This document shows, one piece after another, positions 60,087 through 64,000 of a stretch of DNA of 64,000 nucleotides (positions are counted from its first letter, which is position 1; each line of letters opens with the position of its first letter). A program made the translations under genes and the position numbers. The stretch comes from Bacillota bacterium (GTDB lineage Bacteria > Bacillota > Clostridia > Oscillospirales > Acutalibacteraceae). Below the pieces are notes generated by a model. That model was not told the DNA's origin. It saw only the letters and a list, made by a program, of their open reading frames with translations, and did no database searches. The stretch lies in NCBI GenBank assembly GCA_021769885.1, contig JAETSA010000003.1:87273-151272 (forward strand), read 5' to 3'.

Positions 60087-61884
60087 CTAATTTCAACACC
60101 GCCATAAACGCCTCCTGCGGCACTTCCACCGTACCAAAATGGCGCATACGTTTTTTGCCTTCCTTTTGTTTTTCCAACAGCTTCTTTTTACGCGTGATAT
60201 CGCCGCCGTAGCACTTCGCCAAAACGTCTTTGCGCATCGCTTTCACGGTTTCACGTGCAATCACCTTGCCGCCGACGGCAATCTGAATCGGGATTTCAAA
60301 CATCTGCCGCGGTATATTCTCTTTCAGCTTTTCGGCAATCTTTCTTGCGCGTGCATAGGCTTTGTCGGAATGAATGATAAACGACAGCGCGTCAATCGTA
60401 TCGCCGTTTAACAGCACATCCAATTTCACAAGCTGTGAGCGTTCGTAATCCTTGATTTCATAATCAAACGACGCATAGCCGCGTGTGCGGGATTTGAGCA
60501 CATCAAAAAAGTCGTAAATAATTTCGTTGAGCGGCAGAATGTATTTGATATCCACACGGTCGGAGGCAAGATACGTCATTTCTTTATAAATGCCGCGTCT
60601 GTCCTGACACAAATCCATAATTTGCCCGACGTATTCGGGTGGCGCGTAAATGTGCGCCTCAACCATTGGCTCTTCCGCATAATCAATCACCGCAGGGTCA
60701 GGGTAATTGCAGGGATTGTCGATTTCAATCACCGATTTGTCGGTCAAATGGATTTTATAAACGACGCTTGGGATAGTGGTAACCAAATCCAAATCGTATT
60801 CGCGTTCCAAGCGTTCCTGAATGATTTCGAGATGCAAAAGCCCCAAAAAGCCGCAGCGGAAGCCGAAGCCCAATGCGCCCGAGGTTTCCGGCTCAAAGGA
60901 CAGTGCCGCATCGTTTAAGCGCAGTTTTTCCAGCGCATCGCGGAGATTTTCATAGTCCGCACCGTCCGCAGGATACACGCCGCAAAACACCATCGGATTC
61001 ACCTTGCGGTACCCGGGGAGCGGCTCGGCGGCAGGCGCAGTCGCCAGCGTCACGGTATCGCCCACACGCGCATCGGAAACGGTTTTAATAGACGCGGTAA
61101 TGTACCCAACCTCTCCCGAAGAAAGACCTTTGGTCGGCTCTAACGAGGTCGCGCGCATATAGCCTGTTTCCACAACGGTAAACTCCGCGCCTGTTGCCAT
61201 CATACGCATAGTGTCGCCGGGCTGAATCGATCCGTCCATCACGCGGACATATACAATAACGCCGCGATAGCTGTCATAAATGGAATCGAAAATCAGTGCA
61301 CGCAAAGGTTTATCGTCGTGATTTTCGGGCGGCGGTACAAGCTTTACAATCTCTTCGAGCACCTGTCCCACATTTTCGCCTGTTTTTGCCGAGACGCGCG
61401 GTGCTTCCATACAGGGCAGTCCGATGACATCCTCGACCTCTGCCGCCACGCGTTCGGGGTCAGCGGCGGGCAAGTCGATTTTATTGATAACGGGGACGAT
61501 TTCCAAATCGTGGTCAAGTGCCAAGTAGGTATTGGCAAGCGTCTGCGCCTCAATGCCCTGCGACGCGTCCACAATCAGAATCGCACCCTCGCACGCGGCA
61601 AGACTGCGCGACACTTCATAGTTAAAGTCCACGTGACCGGGCGTGTCAATGAGATTCAGCGCATATGTATTGCCGTCGAGCGCTTTGTAGTCGAGCTTCA
61701 CGGCGTGTGCCTTGATTGTGATGCCGCGCTCGCGCTCCAAATCCATATTGTCGAGCAGCTGCTCCTCCATATCACGCTTCATCACGGAATCCGTCAGCTC
61801 CAAAAGACGGTCGGCAAGCGTGGACTTGCCGTGGTCAATGTGCGCGATGATTGAAAAATTGCGGATGTTTTCTTTTTTCTCCAT
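60079..61884 (-). CDS. lepA: Elongation factor 4 (LepA)
   Basis: 601-residue GTPase that acts on ribosomes during initiation and under stress. G-domain motifs: [17 protein letters not shown] (G1), GITIKAHAV (G2), [15 protein letters not shown] (G3), VINKIDLP (G4). Domain signatures: [37 protein letters not shown] and the LepA C-terminal [25 protein letters not shown]. First gene of the lepA-ybaK-hemW operon; AGAGGTAACC precedes its ATG. Standard length. Confidence 0.97.
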   Translation of the reverse strand: MEKKENIRNFSIIAHIDHGKSTLADRLLELTDSVMKRDMEEQLLDNMDLERERGITIKAHAVKLDYKALDGNTYALNLIDTPGHVDFNYEVSRSLAACEGAILIVDASQGIEAQTLANTYLALDHDLEIVPVINKIDLPAADPERVAAEVEDVIGLPCMEAPRVSAKTGENVGQVLEEIVKLVPPPENHDDKPLRALIFDSIYDSYRGVIVYVRVMDGSIQPGDTMRMMATGAEFTVVETGYMRATSLEPTKGLSSGEVGYITASIKTVSDARVGDTVTLATAPAAEPLPGYRKVNPMVFCGVYPADGADYENLRDALEKLRLNDAALSFEPETSGALGFGFRCGFLGLLHLEIIQERLEREYDLDLVTTIPSVVYKIHLTDKSVIEIDNPCNYPDPAVIDYAEEPMVEAHIYAPPEYVGQIMDLCQDRRGIYKEMTYLASDRVDIKYILPLNEIIYDFFDVLKSRTRGYASFDYEIKDYERSQLVKLDVLLNGDTIDALSFIIHSDKAYARARKIAEKLKENIPRQMFEIPIQIAVGGKVIARETVKAMRKDVLAKCYGGDITRKKKLLEKQKEGKKRMRHFGTVEVPQEAFMAVLKLDE

Positions 61885-61967
61885 AGGTTACCTCTGTTTA
61901 ACAAAATCGGTTTAATATTTCTAAAATATCATTTCCGTATTTTTTACATTCGACTTCTGCAAATCCC

Positions 61968-62290
61968 TTGGTTGTTCCCTACACTTGTAGGGACGCTTGC
62001 GCGTCGCGCCCGAGCAAGATTGGATTTTGCACAAACCCAACGGCGAAACACATCCCCTTGTAGGGGCGATTCACGAATCGCCCGAGCACGGTTGGGGTTT
62101 ACATAAACCCAATAGCGAAACGCAACCCGTAGGGGCGAACTGTGTTCGCCCGCCAAAGTTCGCACAAATTCCACGGAACGACACTAAGGTCGTTCCCTAC
62201 GCGCTCAATAATGATTTCACACCAATCGTAGGGGCGCGCCCGCGAAAATCTGCTGAAACTTACAGGCGAACACAGTTCGCCCCTACGATT
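61968..62290. repeat. Intergenic modular repeats upstream of lepA
   Basis: No gene seen between 61885 and 62302. Units: GGTTGTTCCCTACACTTGTA (61970 on), GTAGGGACGCTTGCGCGTCG (61988-62007), GGGGCGATTCACGAATCGCC (62063-62082), GGGGCGAACTGTGTTCGCCC (62132-62151), GGAACGACACTAAGGTCGTT (62175-62194) and GGCGAACACAGTTCGCC (62266-62282). The linker CCCGAGCANGATTGG appears twice. Confidence 0.85.
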
Positions 62291-62302
62291 TTATTTACAG
62301 AT

Positions 62303-63193
62303 TTACAAATTCTCTGCTTTTTTTCGAAATCCCTCGCCGAGGATAGCGGCGGTTTCGGTGACGACGATAAACGCATCGCTGTCGAGTGCACGCATCGCCT
62401 TTGTCACACGCGACACATCGTTTGCGCGTGCGGCGCAAAACAGCATTTGCCGCCCCTCGCCCGAATAGCCGCCGCGCATGGGCAAAATGCTCACACCGCG
62501 GTCGAGGGTTTTTGTGATGGTTTCGACCGCATTTGCGCCCTCTTTTGTAATGATAAACAACAGCTTGTCGTGCGAAAAGCCCGACAGCACCAAATCAATG
62601 CACTGTGCGCTTACATAAATGACTACCAAAGAATAAAGCACGTTTTCAAGACTTCGGTATACCGCAAAAGATGCGGCAATCACGAGCAAATCCAAAATCA
62701 GCACCATACGCCCCATAGAGGCGGCAGGAAAACGCAGGCGCAAAAGCTTTGAGAGAATATCCGTGCCGCCCGTGGTCGCCCCGCGCAAAAATACCAATCC
62801 CAAACCCGCACCGCTCAAAATCCCGCCGAACAGTGCGGATAAAAGCTTGTCGCCGCGATATACGGGCAGAATCGGCGCGAGCAAATCAATCAACGCCGAC
62901 ATCAGGAAGGTGGCCGTGACGGTTTTTATAATAAAGGAAAATCCGAACTTTTTAAAGGAAATCAAAAACAGCGGGATGTTTAATATAAACACCGCCGTGC
63001 CGATGGGGAAAGCAAACAACCGATTGAGAATCGTTGCAATTCCCGTGAAGCCGCCCGGCAAAATGCCGTTCGGCGCCGTAAACATATTGACCGACAGCGC
63101 ATACAGTGCGCCGCCCGCTGTAAAATACAAAACATCAAAAAACAGATTGCCTATCTTCTGAACACGCGTCTTGTGCAAAATCCTCGTCCCCAC
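62303..63193 (-). CDS. YitT family membrane protein (DUF2179 C-terminal domain)
   Basis: About 296 residues. Five membrane segments with family signatures (IGNLFFDVLYFTAGGALYALSVNMF, APNGILPGGFTGIATILNRL, GLVFLRGATTGGTDILSKLLRL) and the C-terminal DUF2179 domain with SHDKLLFIITKEGANAVETI and GRQMLFCAARANDVSRVTKAM. The long frame reading back to 63418 runs inside mrnC and does not look like protein; I take the GTG at 63191-63193 after AAGGGA, or the TTG at 63176-63178. It overlaps the mrnC end by about 50 bases. Function unknown; the family includes transport-like proteins. Confidence 0.82.
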   Translation of the reverse strand: MGTRILHKTRVQKIGNLFFDVLYFTAGGALYALSVNMFTAPNGILPGGFTGIATILNRLFAFPIGTAVFILNIPLFLISFKKFGFSFIIKTVTATFLMSALIDLLAPILPVYRGDKLLSALFGGILSGAGLGLVFLRGATTGGTDILSKLLRLRFPAASMGRMVLILDLLVIAASFAVYRSLENVLYSLVVIYVSAQCIDLVLSGFSHDKLLFIITKEGANAVETITKTLDRGVSILPMRGGYSGEGRQMLFCAARANDVSRVTKAMRALDSDAFIVVTETAAILGEGFRKKAENL

Positions 63194-63578
63194 TCCCTTG
63201 GATTCTATCAAACAGCGCCCGCAGACGTTCTTCCGCACCGTGCAGATACAGCCATCCGAACAGAGCCTCCAGCCCCGTTGCGCTGTGATAGTCCCCTTCC
63301 GACTGGTTCTTCGGCGTGTGCCCCGGGTGCGCGTTCCTGCCGCGCTTGTAAACGGCAAGCTCGTCTTCGGTGAGCATCGGCAGAATTTTCTGTGCCGCCT
63401 GTGCCTGCGCGCGGGCATTCACCGCCTGCACGGAAAGGGTATGTAATTTCCCGGCGGGACGGTTCGCCGTAAGCAATAACTGCTCACGCACCAAAAGTCC
63501 GTAAACCGCGTCGCCGAGGAAAGCAAGCGTTAAGGGACTGTATGTATTGGGGTTTTGTATCGGGATTTTAGGCAGCAT
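63135..63578 (-). CDS. mrnC: Mini-ribonuclease 3 (MrnC)
   Basis: 147 residues: an RNase III catalytic domain without the double-stranded RNA-binding domain. Seen: YSPLTLAFLGDAVYGLLVREQLL (with the E/D of the active site), VNARAQAQAAQKILP, LAVYKRGRNAHPGHTPKNQSEGDYHSATGLEALFGWLYL (the second signature, with catalytic Glu). It trims 23S rRNA precursors in Firmicutes. ATG at 63576-63578 with AAGGAG nine bases upstream. Often next to cysS in other genomes; here next to the YitT gene. Confidence 0.93.
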   Translation of the reverse strand: MLPKIPIQNPNTYSPLTLAFLGDAVYGLLVREQLLLTANRPAGKLHTLSVQAVNARAQAQAAQKILPMLTEDELAVYKRGRNAHPGHTPKNQSEGDYHSATGLEALFGWLYLHGAEERLRALFDRIQGSGDEDFAQDACSEDRQSVF

Positions 63579-63610
63579 CAAAAACGCTCCTTACGGGAAA
63601 TAGATTGTAG

Positions 63611-63775
63611 TGGAAGGGAACAACTATGCGTCGTTCCGTAAATTTTATCAGCCTTCGGCGGGTCGCTGAAGGCAGCGACCCCTACGGGGTTGTGCGTTGC
63701 CATTCATTTGTGCGGATTTTCTCTCTCCCTCCGTCACACGCTTCGCGTGTGCCACCTCCCTCCGAAGACGGGAGG
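63611..63775. repeat. Intergenic modular repeats after the mrnC promoter region
   Basis: No gene seen in 63579-63810. Units: GGGAACAACTATGCGTCGTT (63615-63634), GGGTCGCTGAAGGCAGCGACC (63660-63680, 20 of it paired as GGTCGCTG/CAGCGACC), CCGTCACACGCTTCGCGTGT (63731-63750) and CCCTCCGAAGACGGGAGG (63758-63775). Confidence 0.8.
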
Positions 63776-63814
63776 AACGGGTGAATGGCTGTAGCACAGT
63801 ATAATGAAAAGACC

Positions 63815-64000
63815 ACAAGTTAATTTTGAATGGATTTTGCAAAGATTTTTTCGTTAGGCAAGGCGCAAGTGCGAAGGCGTATGCCGATACGCCGAGTACT
63901 TGCAACGCCGCATAATGGAAAAAATTGCAAAACCAACTTCAAGTGAATTTTGCGAGGATTTTTTTCGCGAGACAAGGCACAGATGCGAAGGCGTATATCG
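63815..64000. repeat. Direct repeat with internal hairpin, cut by the window edge
   Basis: Two related units. Unit 1 (63815-63912) contains CAAGTTAATTTTGAATGGAT, a TTTTTTCG run, GGCAAGGCGCAAGTGCGAAG and a GGCGTATGCCGATACGCC hairpin. Unit 2 (63933-64000) repeats this order as CAAGTGAATTTTGCGAGGAT, TTTTTTTCGCG, ACAAGGCACAGATGCGAAGG and CGTATATCG, and continues past the end of the window. No gene seen. Confidence 0.7.

Noticed and set aside
63200..63418. N-terminal extension of the YitT protein
   Set aside because: The extra 75 residues lie fully inside mrnC and are an Arg/Thr-rich shadow translation.
1..64000. tRNA or rRNA genes
   Set aside because: I saw no cloverleaf with a GGTTCRAATCC-type T-arm and no rRNA motif on either strand; a covariance search would be needed to be sure.

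Overview
The window looks like a chromosomal segment of a spore-forming Firmicute of class Clostridia, most like the Oscillospiraceae/Ruminococcaceae group. Reasons: a spoVAE gene, the ctsR-mcsA-mcsB-clpC stress operon, an rnfCDGEAB ion pump with its own apbE, Mini-RNase III, YlbF, YitT, Gram-positive promoters (TTGACA-17-TATAAT) and strong AGGAGG ribosome sites. Moderate GC and many short palindromic repeats between genes fit the same group. No rRNA, tRNA, CRISPR array or transposase was found. The assignment is inference from gene content only.

Layout. 1-2.7 kb: ylbF (cut by the edge), miaB and a lysophospholipase-like hydrolase. 2.9-9.6 kb: a broken small secreted-protein gene, then a four-gene operon on the minus strand (corrinoid adenosyltransferase, C_GCAxxG_C_C protein, GH36-like and GH31 glycosidases). 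9.7-13.2 kb: an aldo/keto reductase diverging from an orphan spoVAE, an EEP-family phosphodiesterase and a nucleotidyltransferase-like protein. 13.7-35.7 kb: a 22-kb minus-strand surface-polysaccharide operon that starts at a near-consensus sigma-A promoter (35719-35747) and ends at a strong terminator (13682-13728). It encodes a priming transferase, four glycosyltransferases, flippase, polymerase, two acetyltransferases, the complete CapE/CapF/CapG route to UDP-L-FucNAc, UDP-GlcA and UDP-GalA enzymes, a galacturonokinase-like kinase, and unusual additions: a MurF-like ligase, an asparagine-synthetase-like protein without the glutaminase cysteine, an HpcH-type aldolase and a D-2-hydroxyacid dehydrogenase. 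35.9-39.6 kb: a compact phage-derived cassette (sigma-like regulator, BppU-like fibre, GH25 lysozyme, XhlA-like protein, holin) behind a sigma-A promoter that carries a LexA (SOS) box.

39.9-44.7 kb: clpC-mcsB-mcsA-ctsR with CtsR operators. 44.5-46.6 kb: small proteins, including a 52-residue Cys-rich membrane peptide, and an XRE regulator. 46.6-53.7 kb: apbE, a NusG_II protein, a Gx transporter and rnfCDGEAB. 53.8-56.5 kb: a zinc-ribbon membrane protein, an iron-dependent alcohol dehydrogenase and an unknown membrane protein. 56.9-57.8 kb: metA, whose Glu111 indicates acetyl-CoA use. 58.5-63.6 kb: hemW-ybaK-lepA, a YitT protein and mrnC.

The most interesting items are the SOS-controlled fibre/lysin/holin cassette with no capsid or tail genes beside it, the probable uronate-amide decoration module in the polysaccharide operon, and a family of modular hairpin repeats whose stems change in a compensatory way. 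All functions are read from sequence motifs; no database search was run.
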